From assembly GCF_046506625.1 (NCBI RefSeq), contig NZ_JBKFFP010000005.1, positions 248,001 to 312,000 of the forward strand: DNA of 64,000 bases, in the 5' to 3' direction. This DNA is from Zhengella sedimenti (lineage in GTDB: Bacteria; Pseudomonadota; Alphaproteobacteria; Rhizobiales; Rhizobiaceae). Below the pieces are notes generated by a model. It had not been told where the DNA came from, made no database searches, and was given only the letters and a program-made list of their open reading frames with translations. The translations under genes were made by a program, and so were the position numbers. Positions 1 through 8,627 of this stretch are shown one piece after another (the first letter of the stretch is position 1; each line of letters begins with the position of its first letter).

Positions 1-755
1 GCTTCACGCCGGGCCGCTTCCCGCGTTCGGAAGTCTTCGAACTGCCCTTCATGATGACCAATGCCGAGGCGGTCTCGAAAGCCTACTGGGATCTCTTCGA
101 GAAAGAGATGAAGGACACCGACTTCAAGGATGTCCACGTCATCGGCACTTGGGTGCACGGCCCCGGCGTCATGCACACCAACAAGCCGGTCGCCACCATG
201 GACGACCTGAACGGAATGAAGTTCCGCGCGCCGAGCCGCGTGGCGACCCAGCTTCTCGAACAGCTTGGCGCCACGGCCATCGGCATGCCGGTGACGGCCA
301 TTCCCGAATCCCTGTCCAAGGGCGTGATCGACGGTGCGGTCATCCCGTGGGAGGTCACGGCCTCGCTGAAGGTCCCGGAACTGGTGAAGAACCACACCGA
401 GTTCGCCGACGGCTATGCCTTCTACACGGTCACCTTCACGCTTTCGATGAACAAGGCGAAGTATGAGAGCCTGCCGGAGGACATCCGCAAGGCCATCGAC
501 GCCAATTCCGGACGTGAATTCTCCGCCTTCGCCGGCAAGACCATGGCGGGCGCCGATGGTCCGTCGCGCGAACTGGCGGTCAAGGCCGGCAACAACATCA
601 TCACCATTTCCGCCGAGGACAGCGAGAAATGGAAGGCTGCCGCGCAGCCGGTCTATGACAAGTGGGCCGCCGACATGGATGCGCGCGGCATTGACGGCAA
701 GGCCTTCATCGCCGAGGCAGAGGCGCTGATCGGGAAATACACGGAAGAAAAGTGA
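1..755 (+). CDS. TRAP transporter substrate-binding protein, DctP family (5' end cut off)
   Basis: Periplasmic solute-binding subunit of a tripartite ATP-independent (TRAP) transporter. The reading frame is open from base 3 and runs off the left edge, so signal peptide and N-terminus are missing. The visible part has DctP-family features: a segment on keeping the 'MNDLNGMKFR'-like block (here DDLNGMKFRAPS), the ligand-arginine region, and a C-terminal helix ending KYTEEK. The two membrane subunits follow directly, at 901 and 1425, so the three form one operon. The ligand cannot be read from the sequence; carboxylates such as C4-dicarboxylates or 2-oxo acids are usual for the family. Confidence 0.9.
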   Translation, partial: FTPGRFPRSEVFELPFMMTNAEAVSKAYWDLFEKEMKDTDFKDVHVIGTWVHGPGVMHTNKPVATMDDLNGMKFRAPSRVATQLLEQLGATAIGMPVTAIPESLSKGVIDGAVIPWEVTASLKVPELVKNHTEFADGYAFYTVTFTLSMNKAKYESLPEDIRKAIDANSGREFSAFAGKTMAGADGPSRELAVKAGNNIITISAEDSEKWKAAAQPVYDKWAADMDARGIDGKAFIAEAEALIGKYTEEK

Positions 756-900
756 CGTCCGGGGCCGCCTGCTATGCAAAAAGTCAATGGCAGGCGGCCG
801 CTTTCAATTGGCGGGAACGGGGCACATGCAGCATGTCTCGCCCGCAATTCGGCTTCAGGCGCGGGGACTGCGCCACTGGCCAGGGTCAAGGGGAGGCACA

Positions 901-1428
901 ATGATGGCGCGCGCCATTGAATGGCTGGCTCGCATGCTGGCGCTCCTGGGCGGCCTCGTGCTGGTCGCTCTCACGATCATCACCTGCATTTCCATCGCGG
1001 GACGAGCGCTGATCTCGTTCGGGCTCGGCCCCGTGCCGGGCGATTTCGAACTTGTCGAGGCCGGCGTCGCCTTCGCGATCTTCGCCTTCCTGCCATGGTG
1101 CCAGCTCAACCGCGGCCATGCCACCGTGGATCTCTTCACCAGTTTCCTGTCGGAGCGGACCAACCGCTGGATCGACCTGGTCTCCGAGATCGTCATGGGC
1201 GTCATCATTGTCATCCTCACCTGGAAGCTGAAGGACGGCATGTTCGACAAGATGCGCTATCATGAAACGACATTCATCCTGCAGTTCCCGGTCTGGTGGG
1301 CCTATGCGGCCAGCCTTGTCGCGGCGGTGGTCGCCTGCATCATCGCTGTGTGGATGGTGTATGTCCGCGTGAATGAAGTGAGAACCGGCAAGTCCGATTT
1401 CGGTCCCGGCCTGGGAGTGCACCATTGA
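901..1428 (+). CDS. TRAP transporter small permease, DctQ family
   Basis: Small four-helix membrane subunit (175 aa) of the same TRAP transporter as the preceding binding protein. Hydrophobic segments lie near residues 10-35, 50-70, 95-115 and 135-160. The ATG at 901 is chosen because a strong AGGGGAGG ribosome-binding site lies 5 bases upstream; the frame is open further upstream but without a comparable signal. The stop codon overlaps the TTG start of the large permease (ATTGA), which indicates translational coupling. Function is assigned from family, size and position between DctP and DctM. Confidence 0.88.
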   Translation: MMARAIEWLARMLALLGGLVLVALTIITCISIAGRALISFGLGPVPGDFELVEAGVAFAIFAFLPWCQLNRGHATVDLFTSFLSERTNRWIDLVSEIVMGVIIVILTWKLKDGMFDKMRYHETTFILQFPVWWAYAASLVAAVVACIIAVWMVYVRVNEVRTGKSDFGPGLGVHH

Positions 1429-2750
1429 CCAATCTCGAAATCGGTATCTGGTCCTTTCCGGTCCTGCTCCTGCTCATTTTCCTGCGCCTGCCGATCGGCC
1501 TTTCCATGCTGGTCGTCGGCATGGCCGGTTCGTGGATGGTGAGCGGCTTCAACTGGCTGCCGATCATGGCGAAGCTGAAGAACGAGACCTTCTCGACCTT
1601 CTCCAGCTATTCGCTGTCCATCGTGCCGCTGTTCTTCCTGATGGGCCAGTTCGCCACGCTGGGCGGCATGTCCCAGGCCCTTTTCAAGGCGGCGGAAACC
1701 TGGATGGGCCACCGCAAGGGCGGCGTCGCCATGGCCGCCGTCGGCGCCTGCGCCGGCTTCGGCGCCATTTGCGGCTCGTCGCTGGCCACGGCCGCGACCA
1801 TGAGCCAGGTCGCCCTGCCGGAACTGCGCCGCTACGGCTATTCCGGTGCTCTGGCCACCGGCACGCTGGCCGCGGGCGGCACGCTCGGCATTCTCATCCC
1901 GCCCTCCGTCGTGCTCGTGATCTATGCCATCCTGACCGAGCAGAACATCGCCAAGCTCTTTGTCGCGGCCTTCGTGCCCGGCATCCTGGCCGCCATCGGC
2001 TACATGATCGCCATTTCCATCTATGTGCGCATCTATCCGAAGTCCGCCGGTACGCGCGAGCGCGCGCCCTATTCGGAACACTTCCGCGCGCTTTTCGATG
2101 TCTGGCCGGTGCTGCTGGTCTTCCTGCTGGTTGTCGGCGGCATCTACATGGGCTGGTTCACGCCCACCGAGGGTGCGGCGGTCGGCGCGGCCGGCACGGG
2201 GCTGATCGCCTTCTTCAATGGCGGCCTGACCCGCAGGACGCTGATGGAATCGATCCTGGCGACGGCGTCGGCGACGGCAATGATCTTCTTCATCGTCTTC
2301 GGCGCCTCGATCTACAACGGCTTCCTCGCGCTTTCGCAGGTGCCGCAGGAGGTTGCCGAATGGGTCGTCACCCAGGGCTTCAATCCCTGGATCGTCCTCG
2401 TCTTCATCCTCGTGATCTACCTCATCCTTGGCTGCGTCATGGATTCGCTGTCCATGATCCTGCTGACGATCCCGATCTTCTTCCCCATCGTGTCCGGCCT
2501 CGACTATGGCCTGACGCCCGAGGAATTCGCCATCTGGTTCGGTATCCTTGTGCTGATCGTCGTGGAGGTGGGTCTCATAACACCCCCTGTCGGCATGAAC
2601 CTCTTCGTCATCAATTCCATGGCGAAGGACACGCCGATCGCCGCCACCTATCGCGGCGTCATGCCCTTCGTGACCTCCGACCTGGTACGCACGGCAATCC
2701 TCGTGCTGTTCCCGTCGATCACGCTCGGCCTCATGCGGCTGCTCTATTGA
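1425..2750 (+). CDS. TRAP transporter large permease, DctM family
   Basis: Main translocating subunit (441 aa) of the TRAP transporter, importing the solute with Na+ in this family. It has about twelve hydrophobic segments and typical DctM blocks, such as the GTLGILIPPS segment near residue 155 and the VGLITPPVGMN segment near residue 380, which correspond to the two hairpin regions of the family. It begins with TTG overlapping the dctQ-like stop; no ATG nearby keeps the N-terminal helix intact. It is the last gene of the operon, followed by a strong terminator hairpin at 2778-2818. Confidence 0.9.
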   Translation: MTNLEIGIWSFPVLLLLIFLRLPIGLSMLVVGMAGSWMVSGFNWLPIMAKLKNETFSTFSSYSLSIVPLFFLMGQFATLGGMSQALFKAAETWMGHRKGGVAMAAVGACAGFGAICGSSLATAATMSQVALPELRRYGYSGALATGTLAAGGTLGILIPPSVVLVIYAILTEQNIAKLFVAAFVPGILAAIGYMIAISIYVRIYPKSAGTRERAPYSEHFRALFDVWPVLLVFLLVVGGIYMGWFTPTEGAAVGAAGTGLIAFFNGGLTRRTLMESILATASATAMIFFIVFGASIYNGFLALSQVPQEVAEWVVTQGFNPWIVLVFILVIYLILGCVMDSLSMILLTIPIFFPIVSGLDYGLTPEEFAIWFGILVLIVVEVGLITPPVGMNLFVINSMAKDTPIAATYRGVMPFVTSDLVRTAILVLFPSITLGLMRLLY

Positions 2751-2777
2751 CGGGCAGAAACGTTTCCTGAACACGGA

Positions 2778-2818
2778 AAGACCGGCGGCGCCAAACGGAC
2801 GCCGCCGGTCTTCGTTTT
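2778..2818 (+). terminator. Rho-independent terminator after the TRAP operon
   Basis: A 13-bp perfect stem (2778-2790 with 2800-2812) around a 9-base loop, followed by CGTTTTCC. It lies between the convergent TRAP operon and SulP gene. The minus-strand reading also ends in a T-containing tail, so it may serve both operons. Confidence 0.85.
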
Positions 2819-2850
2819 CCGGGCCCGATCTCGTCGGGCGAAAAGGCAGC

Positions 2851-4629
2851 CTATTGCGCCGCCGGGGCCGGGGCTGTGCGCGAAGGGCCCTGCAGGCGTC
2901 CGCCCAGTTCGCGCACCGCCTGGTATTGGGTGAGGTAGACCTTGCCCGTCATGTGGTGGAAGAAGTCCGACGTCTTCAGCCGGTCCATCACCGGTCCCTT
3001 GACCTCCGACATGTGAAACTTGACGCCGAGCGCCTTGAGCCGTTCGTTGATCGCCTCGATCGATTCCAGCGCGCTCATGTCGATGGCGTTGACCGCCGGG
3101 CACATCAGGATCACGTGCTTGAGTTCCGGCCTCTTGGCCACCATGTCGTAGACCTGGTCCTCCAGGTATCGCGCATTGGCGAAGTAGAGGCTTTCGTCGA
3201 CGCGCAACGTCAGTATGGCCGGGTCCGTCACCACGTCATGGCGCAGCACGTTGCGGAAATGCTCGGTACCCGCCACCTGGCCGACGACCGCCATGTGCGG
3301 TCTGGAGGAATTGTAGAGATGGATCAGCACCGACAGCGCGACGCCGGCCGAAACGCCCAGTTCGACGCCGAGAAACAGCGTCACCAGGATCGTGGCCGCC
3401 ACCGCCATGAAATCGGCCTTGGAATAGGTCCATGTCTTTCTGAGGATCGAGAAATCGACCAGTGACAGCACCGCCACGATGATGGTGGCCGCCAGCGTCG
3501 CCTGCGGCAGGAAGGCGAGCAGCGGCGTCAGGACGATGGTGGCGACGGCAAGACCCACGGCGGTCATCGCGCCCGCCGCCGGCGTTTCGGCGCCCGCGTC
3601 GAAATTGACCACCGAGCGGGCGAAGCCGCCGGTGACGGGATAGCCGCCCGTGATGCCCGATGCGACATTGGCCGCGCCAAGGCCGATCAGTTCCTGGTCG
3701 GGGTTGATGCGCTGGCGCTTCTTGGCCGCCAGCGTCTGGGCCACCGAGACCGATTCCACGAAGCCGATCACCGAGATCAGCACGGCCGAACCGATCAGGC
3801 TGGCCCACAGGTCAGGGGAGAAGGACGGAAGGGTCAGCGGCGGCAGGCCCTGCGGCACGTCCCCGACCAGCTTCACGCCATGATCGCCAAGTCCGAAGAC
3901 GAAGGCGATGAGCGTCGTGACCGCAACGGCGGCAACCGGTCCGGCCTTGGCCAGGATGTCGGCTGTCCGCGGCCCGAGACCCCGCGCGAGCAGGAGCGGT
4001 TTCAGCCCCTTGCGTACCCAGAACAGGAAGGCGGTGGAAGCCACCCCGATCACCAGCGTGATCGGGTTGGTCTGCGGCAGGTGCGCGATCAGCGAGACGA
4101 CGAGTTCATAGAGATTGTGACCGTTCGCCGATACGCCGAGAATGTGCTTGAGCTGGCTTGCCGCGATGATGATGCCGGACGCGGTGATGAAGCCTGAAAT
4201 GACAGGGTGGGACAGGAAATTGGCGAGAAAACCCAGCCGGAAGGCCCCGAGCAGGAGAAGGAACAGGCCGGACATGAAGGCCAGCGTGATGGCCGCGGCG
4301 ATGTATTCCGGCGTTCCCGTTGCGGCGATGTTGCCGACCGCGGCCGCGGTCATCAGCGAGACGACGGCCACGGGACCGACCGCCAGCGCCCGGCTGGTGC
4401 CAAAAATCGCATAGGCGACAAGGGGCAGGATGGAGGCATAGAGCCCCATTTCCGGCGGCAGGCCGGCGAGCAGCGCATAGGCCAGCGATTGCGGGATCAG
4501 CATGATCGTCACGATGACCGCCGCGACGAGGTCGTTGATGGCGGTATCGCGATTGTAGCTGCGGCCCCAGTCGAAGACCGGCATCACCTGCCGCAACCGG
4601 CTGGCCGCGACCTTCATGGCATCGTTCAT
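2851..4629 (-). CDS. SulP family anion permease with C-terminal STAS domain
   Basis: A 592-aa SLC26/SulP-type inorganic anion transporter. Residues 20-440 hold the membrane domain; the start of the fold shows the PQSLAYALLAGLPPEMGLYAS signature of SulP proteins. Residues about 455-570 form a cytoplasmic STAS domain with the NAIDMSALESI segment. Sulfate is the likely substrate because the gene ends a minus-strand operon of sulfide-detoxification genes (4745-6944), where an exporter or importer of sulfate or sulfite would fit; bicarbonate or another anion is possible. No clear Shine-Dalgarno sequence precedes the ATG at 4629, and a second ATG lies at 4617. Confidence 0.88.
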   Translation of the reverse strand: MNDAMKVAASRLRQVMPVFDWGRSYNRDTAINDLVAAVIVTIMLIPQSLAYALLAGLPPEMGLYASILPLVAYAIFGTSRALAVGPVAVVSLMTAAAVGNIAATGTPEYIAAAITLAFMSGLFLLLLGAFRLGFLANFLSHPVISGFITASGIIIAASQLKHILGVSANGHNLYELVVSLIAHLPQTNPITLVIGVASTAFLFWVRKGLKPLLLARGLGPRTADILAKAGPVAAVAVTTLIAFVFGLGDHGVKLVGDVPQGLPPLTLPSFSPDLWASLIGSAVLISVIGFVESVSVAQTLAAKKRQRINPDQELIGLGAANVASGITGGYPVTGGFARSVVNFDAGAETPAAGAMTAVGLAVATIVLTPLLAFLPQATLAATIIVAVLSLVDFSILRKTWTYSKADFMAVAATILVTLFLGVELGVSAGVALSVLIHLYNSSRPHMAVVGQVAGTEHFRNVLRHDVVTDPAILTLRVDESLYFANARYLEDQVYDMVAKRPELKHVILMCPAVNAIDMSALESIEAINERLKALGVKFHMSEVKGPVMDRLKTSDFFHHMTGKVYLTQYQAVRELGGRLQGPSRTAPAPAAQ

Positions 4630-4744
4630 CGTGTCGTGCGCGTCAGGCGCGCCCCCCTTGTTGTCCGGTTGAAGCCGGTGGCGGCGGAGCGGGTCCGTTG
4701 CGCCACCTGGCTCAAGGCCGGCCGGGGAGCCCCGTCCGGCGTGT

Positions 4745-5080
4745 TCAGCCGCGCGTCCGCTCCACGAGCATGTAGAGGTTCATGCTGCGCGTACCGCTGC
4801 GGCAATAGGCCAGGATCGGGCGCGGCAACGCGTCGATGGCTGCCGTCATGTCGGCCACGTCCTGTGGCGTGACCGAACCCGGAACGACGGGTACGAAGCG
4901 GAACTCCAGTCCCGCTTCCTTCGCCGCCGCCTCGATCAGCGCGTGATCCACGGCGCCATCCTCGCTGTCGGGCCGGTTGCATATCAGGCTGCGGAAGCCT
5001 GCTTCCGCGATCGGCCTGACATGTTCCGGACCGATCTGCGGCGCGACGGCGAAGTCGGGCGTGAGCTGGCGAATCTCCAT
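4745..5080 (-). CDS. TIGR01244/DUF442 family protein: Blh phosphatase-like (sulfurtransferase-like) domain as a free-standing protein
   Basis: A 111-aa protein matching the domain that forms the N-terminal part of Blh (beta-lactamase-hydrolase-like protein). It has a tyrosine-phosphatase/rhodanese-like active loop CRSGTRS near residue 93, with the nucleophilic Cys followed by an Arg six residues later. The family is thought to act on sulfane sulfur in sulfide detoxification. In Xylella and Agrobacterium it is fused to an ETHE1-like dioxygenase; here the dioxygenase is the separate upstream gene. The ATG at 5080 is preferred over the ATG at 5089, since GAGGG is too close to the latter. Confidence 0.85.
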   Translation of the reverse strand: MEIRQLTPDFAVAPQIGPEHVRPIAEAGFRSLICNRPDSEDGAVDHALIEAAAKEAGLEFRFVPVVPGSVTPQDVADMTAAIDALPRPILAYCRSGTRSMNLYMLVERTRG

Positions 5081-5152
5081 GGACTGCATCCCTCGTGCTG
5101 GAAGGGCCGGACCGTGTTCCTGCAGGACGGTCCGGCGCGGTGGTTGTCGTCG

Positions 5153-6043
5153 TCAAAGCCCGTTGACCGGGACCTTGAGAAACGTCTTGCCGCTTTCGTC
5201 CTTCGGAGGCAACTGGCCCGCGCGCATATTCACCTGCAAAGAGGGGATGATGAGCTTCGGCATGTCGAGCGTGGCATCGCGCGCCTCGCGCATGGCGACG
5301 AATTCGTCCTCGCTCACCCCGTCCCGCACGTGGATATTGTGCTCGCGTTCCGCCGCGACCGTGGTCTCCCACTGGATGTCGCGGCCGTTCGGGCCGTAGT
5401 CATGGCACATGAAGAGCCTTGTCTCGCCGGGAAGCGACAGGACCCGCTTGATGGATTTGTACAGCGTGCGCGCATCGCCGCCAGGGAAATCGGCGCGCGC
5501 CGAGCCGCCGTCCGGCATGAACAGCGTGTCGCCGACAAAGGCGGCATCACCGATCACATGCGTCATGCAGGCCGGCGTATGGCCGGGTGTGTGCATCACA
5601 TGGGCGGTCATCGCGCCGATCTGGTAGCTGTCGCCATCGGTGAAGAGGCGGTCGAACTGCGATCCGTCGCGCTGGAATTCCGTGCCCTCGTTGAAGATCT
5701 TGCCGAACGTGTCCTGCACGATCCTGATGTTCTCGCCGATGCCCAGCTTGCCGCCGAGCTTGCCCTGGATATAGGGCGCGGCGGACAGGTGATCGGCATG
5801 GACATGGGTCTCGATGATCCACTCCAGCTTGAGCCCGTTTTCCTTGATGAAATCGATGATCCGGTCGGCACCGTCATAGGTGATGCGTCCGGCCGCGTAG
5901 TCGATGTCCATCACCGAATCGATCACCGCGCAGGCCTTGGAGGCCGGGTCCTTGACGACATAGGAGATCGTGTTTGTCGGTTCGTCGAAGAAAGCAGTCA
6001 CTTCCGGCTTGACCGACAGATCGGGCGTGAAAGGCAGGGACAT
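5153..6043 (-). CDS. MBL-fold persulfide dioxygenase, ETHE1/Blh-like
   Basis: A 296-aa metallo-beta-lactamase-fold enzyme. It carries the metal motif THVHADH near residue 90, a downstream PGHTPACMTH histidine and the GDTLFMPDGGSARADFPGGD block that is characteristic of persulfide dioxygenases (ETHE1, Blh C-terminal domain). Such enzymes oxidise glutathione persulfide to sulfite with O2, using one iron. The start has a GAGGAG ribosome-binding site. Its place between YeeE-type genes and a DUF442 gene, opposite a Cys41/Cys107 ArsR sensor, fits mitochondrial-style sulfide detoxification. No sulfide:quinone reductase is present in the window. Confidence 0.88.
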   Translation of the reverse strand: MSLPFTPDLSVKPEVTAFFDEPTNTISYVVKDPASKACAVIDSVMDIDYAAGRITYDGADRIIDFIKENGLKLEWIIETHVHADHLSAAPYIQGKLGGKLGIGENIRIVQDTFGKIFNEGTEFQRDGSQFDRLFTDGDSYQIGAMTAHVMHTPGHTPACMTHVIGDAAFVGDTLFMPDGGSARADFPGGDARTLYKSIKRVLSLPGETRLFMCHDYGPNGRDIQWETTVAAEREHNIHVRDGVSEDEFVAMREARDATLDMPKLIIPSLQVNMRAGQLPPKDESGKTFLKVPVNGL

Positions 6044-6075
6044 GGTTTGCTCCTCGGTTTGACTTTGCGTTTCGT

Positions 6076-6513
6076 TCAGGCGGCGTTGAGCCTGAGTGAG
6101 CGGTGCAGCGCCATGCGGGCGGCGACGATGCCGGCCATCATGGCCACCAGGAAGATGGCGGTGGGGCCGAAACTGACACCCAGCGCCGGAATGGCACCTC
6201 CGGGACAGAAGCCGGCAATGCCCCAGCCGACGCCGAAGGCCGCCGATCCGCCGATCAGCTTGGCGTCGATGGTGCGGCTGGTCGGCACGAAATACTTCGC
6301 AGCGAAAAGCGGCTTCCGGGTGGCGCCGAACAGGATGCGGTAGCCGATGGCCGTGGGAACCAGCGCACCGCCCATCACGAAGATGAGGCTTGGATCCCAG
6401 GCGCCGGCGATATCGAAGAAATTGACCACCTTGGCCGGGTTCGCCATGCCGGATATCGCGATGCCGAATCCGAAGACGAGGCCGGCGGCGAGTGCGGAAA
6501 TTATCGGTTTCAT
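6076..6513 (-). CDS. YeeE/YedE family half-size membrane protein (second of pair)
   Basis: A 145-aa protein with about four transmembrane segments, from the YeeE/YedE (DUF395) group of sulfur-species transporters. The GFCPGGAIPALG segment near residue 105 holds the conserved cysteine expected in the family. Half-size proteins of this type occur as adjacent pairs that together equal one full-length YeeE; the partner is the gene at 6519-6944, 5 bases upstream. A GGAGG site precedes the ATG. Thiosulfate or another sulfane-sulfur compound is the likely cargo, by family and operon context. Confidence 0.85.
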   Translation of the reverse strand: MKPIISALAAGLVFGFGIAISGMANPAKVVNFFDIAGAWDPSLIFVMGGALVPTAIGYRILFGATRKPLFAAKYFVPTSRTIDAKLIGGSAAFGVGWGIAGFCPGGAIPALGVSFGPTAIFLVAMMAGIVAARMALHRSLRLNAA

Positions 6514-6518
6514 CGTGC

Positions 6519-6944
6519 TCAGCCTCCGATTACGTGGCGCATGACATAGACCGTAAGCCCGGTCGTGATCATGAAGGTGATGGTCGCCAGGATGGAGCGC
6601 GGCGAGAACCGCGCCATGCCGCAGACCCCGTGCCCCGAGGTGCAGCCCGACCCGTAGACGACGCCCATGCCGACGATGAAGCCGCCGACGATCATCGCCG
6701 GCATCGACACCGGCACGGCGAACGGCACGACGCCGCCAGCCGCGATGTAGAGCGCCGGCGCGGCGATGGCGCCGATCAGGAAGGCGATCTGCCAGCCATT
6801 GCCCTTAGCGTAAGGCGGGAGAATTCCGCCGAGAATGCCGGTCATGCCGGCAATGCGCCCGTTGAACGCCATCAGCATCACCGCCGACAATCCGATCAGG
6901 ACGCCGCCGAAAAGCGATTGATAGGGCGTGAAATCCGTTTCCAT
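6519..6944 (-). CDS. YeeE/YedE family half-size membrane protein (first of pair)
   Basis: A 141-aa protein with four predicted transmembrane segments. The central YGSGCTSGHGVCGMARFSPRS block (about residues 100-120; split here as GSGCTSGHGVCG then MARFSPRS) is the hallmark of this half of the YeeE/YedE fold, with two cysteines able to handle sulfane sulfur. It is the first gene of the minus-strand sulfide-detoxification operon and has a GGAGGG ribosome-binding site. The promoter region with its AT-rich dyad at 7000-7032 is shared with the divergent ArsR-type regulator. Confidence 0.85.
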   Translation of the reverse strand: METDFTPYQSLFGGVLIGLSAVMLMAFNGRIAGMTGILGGILPPYAKGNGWQIAFLIGAIAAPALYIAAGGVVPFAVPVSMPAMIVGGFIVGMGVVYGSGCTSGHGVCGMARFSPRSILATITFMITTGLTVYVMRHVIGG

Positions 6945-6999
6945 GCGATTTCCCTCCAGGGTGTCTTTTTTCGAGGCCGCTTGTCTTTCGCTGCTCTAG

Positions 7000-7032
7000 T
7001 TGCTATATATGTGCAAATATTCATATATGCAA
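7000..7032. promoter_or_regulatory. AT-rich dyad, candidate operator for the ArsR-type regulator
   Basis: An exact inverted repeat ATATATG / CATATAT (7005-7011 and 7022-7028) with a 10-base spacer, flanked by TTGC (7000-7003) and GCAA (7029-7032). It lies between the divergent YeeE operon and the regulator gene, 18 bases before the latter's start codon. AT-rich dyads of this kind are the known targets of BigR/SqrR-type repressors. That this one is bound is inference. Confidence 0.6.
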
Positions 7033-7049
7033 GATAGAAGATGTGAGCG

Positions 7050-7415
7050 ATGACGACACAAGTCAAGGGCCATGAGATGCAGATGGATATCGGCGAGATC
7101 GAGAAGTCGGCGGAGGATGCCGCGGGCCTGCTGGCGGTGATGGCCAATTCCAATCGCCTGATGATCCTGTGCCACCTGATGAACGGGGAGATGGCGGTGC
7201 AGCCGCTCGCCGATGCCGTGGGCATGACCCAGTCGGCGCTGTCCCAGCAGCTTTCCAAGCTCCGGGCGCTGAAGCTCGTATCCACGCGGCGCGACGGCCG
7301 CACGATCTTCTACTCGGTCACCTCCGACAAGGTCTGCCGTGTGCTGGAGACGCTGTACGACATCTATTGCGCGCCCCGGAAGGCCGGCCAGAACAGCGAA
7401 GCCGCCGCGGTTTGA
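7050..7415 (+). CDS. ArsR-family persulfide-responsive repressor, SqrR/BigR type
   Basis: A 121-aa winged-helix regulator. The recognition region AVGMTQSALSQQLSKLRAL spans residues 56-74 and the wing carries RRDGRTIFYSV (80-90). Cysteines sit at residues 41 and 107, the exact positions of the two cysteines that form a tetrasulfide bridge in Rhodobacter capsulatus SqrR and match the pair in BigR. The gene is divergent from the sulfide-detoxification operon, so it most likely represses that operon and itself until sulfane sulfur accumulates. Its 3' end overlaps a terminator hairpin. Confidence 0.9.
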   Translation: MTTQVKGHEMQMDIGEIEKSAEDAAGLLAVMANSNRLMILCHLMNGEMAVQPLADAVGMTQSALSQQLSKLRALKLVSTRRDGRTIFYSVTSDKVCRVLETLYDIYCAPRKAGQNSEAAAV

Positions 7416-7435
7416 CACCGCAGCGGCTTCTTTTT
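7398..7435 (+). terminator. Rho-independent terminator overlapping the 3' end of the regulator gene
   Basis: Stem of 7398-7411 with 7417-7430 (GAAGCCGC pairs with GCGGCTTC, plus GCGGT with ACCGC, one mismatch) followed by five T at 7431-7435. The stop codon of the regulator lies inside the hairpin. It separates this gene from the convergent acyl-CoA dehydrogenase. Confidence 0.88.
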
Positions 7436-7454
7436 CATCGGTCTTTGCCAGCCC

Positions 7455-8606
7455 CTAAGCAGCCTCGAACAGCCCGCCTTGCGCTGTCAGCTTCGCCAGG
7501 TGATGGTCGGTGTCGCCGAACAGGATGTCGATCATCGTGATGCGCTTGAAATAGTGCCCGATGGCATATTCCATCGTCATGCCCACGCCGCCGTGAAGCT
7601 GGATGGCGTTTTCGCCGGCCAGCCGCCCGCCGCGCCCGATCTCCGCCTTGGCCGCGGATATGGCGCGTCCGCGTTCTTGCGCATCGTCGCTGTCGGCCAT
7701 CATCGTCGCATACATGGTGATGGACCGGGCCTGTTCGAGAGCGATGAACATGTCCACGGCGGCATGCTGCAGCACCTGGAACTTCGCGATCTCGACGCCG
7801 AACTGCTTGCGCGTCTTGAGATAGTCGACCGTCAGCGTCTCCATGGTTTCCATGATGCCGACCGCTTCCGCGCAGAGCGCCGCGATGGCCTGGTCGGTCA
7901 CCTTGGCGATCAGCGGAAAGGCGCCGCCCTCCGGTCCGAACAGCCGTGACGCATCCACCGTGACGTTTTCCAGCGTCACGTCCGCCGCCCGTGTGCCGTC
8001 CTGCAACCGGTAGCCGCGCCGCGAAAGCCCGGCCGCGTCCGCGTCGACCAGGAAGACGCAGAGGCCGTCCTCGTCACGCACGTCGCCGGAAATGCGGGCG
8101 CTGACAAAGATCTTGTCGGCGCAATCGCCATTGAGGACGATGCTCTTGGCGCCGTTGAGCACATAGGCGTCGCCCTGCTTTGTCGCCGTGGTTTCCACAT
8201 GGGCGAGGTCGTATCGCGCATGGCGCTCGACATGGGCGAAGGCCAGTTTCAGCGAACCGTCGGCAATGGCGGGCACCAGTCCGCCGCGCTGGGCGTCGCT
8301 GCCGCCCTCGCGCACGAAGCCGCCACCAAGCACCACGGTGGCGAACCATGGCTCCAGCACCAGCGCGCGGCCGAAGCTCTCCATGACAAGCATGATGTCT
8401 TCCGCCCCGCCGCCCAGGCCGCCATCGCCCTCCGCGAAGGGGAGCATCATCAGGCCCATTTCGGCATAGCGTTCCCACATCGCCTGGCTGTAACCCTCCG
8501 GCTCGGCCATGTGCTTCCTGCGGCTTTCGAAGCCGTATTCATTGGCGAGCATCCGGTCGAGCCCGTCCTTGAGCATGGATTGCTCTTCACTCAGATCAAA
8601 GTCCAT
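7455..8606 (-). CDS. Acyl-CoA dehydrogenase (shorter partner)
   Basis: A 383-aa flavoprotein of the acyl-CoA dehydrogenase family: N-terminal helical domain (1-120), beta-barrel middle domain (about 125-225) and C-terminal four-helix domain with KTRKQFGVEIAKFQ and the late QLHGGVGMTMEY block. It catalyses the first, FAD-dependent step of beta-oxidation and passes electrons to ETF. It is the last gene of a six-gene minus-strand operon and directly follows a second acyl-CoA dehydrogenase; adjacent pairs of this kind can form heteromers, though this is not shown here. Chain-length preference cannot be read. Confidence 0.88.
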   Translation of the reverse strand: MDFDLSEEQSMLKDGLDRMLANEYGFESRRKHMAEPEGYSQAMWERYAEMGLMMLPFAEGDGGLGGGAEDIMLVMESFGRALVLEPWFATVVLGGGFVREGGSDAQRGGLVPAIADGSLKLAFAHVERHARYDLAHVETTATKQGDAYVLNGAKSIVLNGDCADKIFVSARISGDVRDEDGLCVFLVDADAAGLSRRGYRLQDGTRAADVTLENVTVDASRLFGPEGGAFPLIAKVTDQAIAALCAEAVGIMETMETLTVDYLKTRKQFGVEIAKFQVLQHAAVDMFIALEQARSITMYATMMADSDDAQERGRAISAAKAEIGRGGRLAGENAIQLHGGVGMTMEYAIGHYFKRITMIDILFGDTDHHLAKLTAQGGLFEAA

Positions 8607-8627
8607 TGTCCGTGTCCTGTCCGGGTC

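Noticed and set aside
1302..2774. 490-residue open frame antisense to the TRAP large permease
   Set aside because: Charged low-complexity shadow of a membrane-protein gene.
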